Shown here in pieces: positions 5,785 through 6,675 of a stretch of 6,675 nt of DNA. Position 1 is the first letter of the stretch, and each line of letters begins with the position of its first letter. The DNA is from Nitrospira sp. UBA2083 (GTDB taxonomy: Bacteria; Nitrospirota; Nitrospiria; Nitrospirales; Nitrospiraceae), in NCBI GenBank assembly GCA_002331625.1, contig DCZN01000124.1:1471-8145 (forward strand). The letters are read 5' to 3'. A program made the translations under genes and the position numbers. The notes under the pieces are model-generated. The model was not told the DNA's origin and searched no databases. It worked only from the letters and a program-made list of their open reading frames with translations.

Positions 5785-5904
5785 CAGGGGCGGTAGTTTT
5801 GTCGGTGACCATGTCGTCGGTATTGTGTTCAGGCTTGCACAGGGTAAAAAAGTTTGGCAACATGCACACTGAGCGATCGAGCCGTCAGGGTTGATTCGCA
5901 TCAT
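5771..5904 (-). pseudogene. Possible small Cys-rich ORF broken by a one-base frameshift
   Basis: From the ATG at 5904 the minus strand reads MMRINPDGSIAQCACCQTF, which looks protein-like (INPDGSI, then CxCC). It reaches a run of six T (plus-strand A-run 5846-5851). If one T were added, the frame would continue as [25 protein letters not shown] and stop at TGA 5773-5771, giving 44 residues and a C-x-C-C...C pattern. Without it the frame runs antisense through yjbQ. There is no Shine-Dalgarno before 5904. It could be a decayed gene, a sequencing error in a homopolymer, programmed slippage or chance; I do not recognise the family. It overlaps the yjbQ 3' end by 14 bp and otherwise fills the 5785-5918 gap, where I see nothing else firm. 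Confidence 0.18.
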
Positions 5905-5907
5905 CGT

Positions 5908-5913
5908 AAGGAA
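5908..5913 (+). promoter_or_regulatory. Ribosome binding site of the right-end gene
   Basis: AAGGAA sits 5 nt before the ATG at 5919, and an in-frame TAA at 5907-5909 overlaps it. No longer form of the gene is possible, so the start is well fixed. Confidence 0.7.
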
Positions 5914-5918
5914 CCGCA

Positions 5919-6675
5919 ATGCTAGCCTGGTCTCGCCCCGACCCTCTCACACGCGATCTCATCCATCTCATCAATGCCCGTCGTCACGAGCATGGTGATA
6001 CCGATGATGCAATCGATACCCTGCAGGCATTTCTTGAGCAAGGGCGGGAGCACGACCTCCTGACGGTTCTTGCTGCCCTCGACGAGGAAATGGCTGAATG
6101 GCTGTTCGATCTGGTCGCCGAGGCGAGTTGTACGTTGCTCTTAGATGGTCCCAGTGATGAAAAGCCGGCGTATGCGGCGATCGCGGCCTTGGAGCTTCCC
6201 TTGCAGGCGAATCTGACCGCCCCTCTGAAGCTGAAGGTCGACCCGATTGCCACGGCCGATTTGCTGCAGAAGAGTTTGCGGCTTCCGCCGGGGACGGTGG
6301 TTCGTGTGGAATCACGGTTGCTCACCGATGCCACACTGGAGATGTTGAATCTTCAACTCTTTCACGACCACCTCGTGATGGTGGCGGATTCACGACGCGT
6401 ACAATCCGTGGCGGCTCGGCTTCTTCCGCCGGTCGAAAACACCGCATTTCTTCTGTTCGAGCTGATTGGGGCACCGGATCCGGGTTTGCCGGATTCCTGG
6501 GAAGACCACCAGCGCCGTGAAATTCTCGAAGGGCTCGTCAAACAATGCCCGGAGTTGGCCTGTGCGCCCGACACCATTGAGGCTCCGGTCTATGCGGCGT
6601 ATGCCATGTTCGATGCGCAAAATGCGGTGCGGCTGCATCACCTTGCTGATGAGACGGCTGCGGTATGGCGGGGGT
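5919..6675 (+). CDS. Unrecognised protein, 3' end cut off by the window
   Basis: An open frame of 252 codons starts at ATG 5919 and runs off the window with no stop. The start is fixed by AAGGAA 5 nt upstream and by an in-frame TAA at 5907. The N-terminus MLAWSRPDPLTRDLIHLINARRHEHGD begins with a helix-like, charged segment; there is no signal peptide and no membrane helix. The composition is rich in Leu, Ala, Asp and Glu with mixed strand and helix patterns (LPPGTVVRVESRLLTDATLEMLNLQL, residues 122-147; HLVMVADSRRVQSVAARLLPP, 151-171). Three cysteines (71, 210, 215) form no clear motif. I do not recognise the family and see no catalytic signature. It follows yjbQ in the same direction by 134 bp, with a weak promoter-like AT stretch (TAAAAA, 5845-5850) in between, so it may be its own unit. 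Confidence 0.75.
   Translation, partial: MLAWSRPDPLTRDLIHLINARRHEHGDTDDAIDTLQAFLEQGREHDLLTVLAALDEEMAEWLFDLVAEASCTLLLDGPSDEKPAYAAIAALELPLQANLTAPLKLKVDPIATADLLQKSLRLPPGTVVRVESRLLTDATLEMLNLQLFHDHLVMVADSRRVQSVAARLLPPVENTAFLLFELIGAPDPGLPDSWEDHQRREILEGLVKQCPELACAPDTIEAPVYAAYAMFDAQNAVRLHHLADETAAVWRG

Noticed and set aside
5785..5918. Sigma54 promoter or intrinsic terminator in the gap after yjbQ
   Set aside because: TTGGCA...GC spacing does not fit GG-N10-GC, and no stem followed by a T-run was found.
5971..6334. Two overlapping minus-strand frames of about 115 residues at the right end
   Set aside because: Ser/Arg/Pro-rich products typical of GC-rich antisense; the plus-strand frame has a Shine-Dalgarno, a fixed start and a more normal composition.

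Overview
The window looks like a chromosomal core region of a GC-rich Gram-negative bacterium, with no sign of mobile DNA. The protein set (a hopanoid-type squalene/phytoene synthase, a short B12-dependent ribonucleotide reductase, a signal-less cobalamin-binding-type protein and a very conserved YjbQ protein) reminds me of Nitrospira/Nitrospirota. That placement is from memory of protein style, not from a search.

Minus strand, in transcription order: nrdJ (5251-3521, adenosylcobalamin-dependent ribonucleotide reductase); a membrane-anchored, proline-rich, SH3-like protein (3406-2633); a strong hairpin (2608-2563) that runs straight into an extended -10 promoter motif (2565-2557); then a compact three-gene run of HAD hydrolase (2502-1819), BtuF-like cobalamin-binding protein (1805-867) and hpnD (870-10). 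The last three genes are spaced 13 bp apart and then overlap by 4 bp (ATGA), so they are probably one operon starting at the promoter next to the hairpin. The SH3 gene has its own candidate promoter in the 114-bp gap after nrdJ, beside a cluster of TCTGAA/TTCAGA half-sites.

Plus strand: yjbQ (5371-5784) is divergent from nrdJ. It is preceded by a perfect 10-base match to the anti-Shine-Dalgarno sequence and by a 14-codon open frame that ends in an ATGA overlap with the yjbQ start. After a 134-bp gap, a gene of unknown family starts at 5919 and runs off the end of the window (252 codons visible).

Functional links: nrdJ needs adenosylcobalamin, and the BtuF-like protein belongs to a family named for cobalamin binding, so both could touch B12 use. 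They are in different transcription units, however, and no B12 permease or biosynthesis gene is visible. HpnD works in squalene/hopanoid synthesis, and its cotranscription with a HAD phosphatase and the BtuF-like protein has no obvious metabolic logic. I found no tRNA, rRNA, CRISPR array, transposase or convincing riboswitch. The least explained items are the hairpin-promoter junction, the yjbQ leader frame, a possible frameshifted small cysteine-rich gene at 5904-5771, and the partial unknown gene at the right end.
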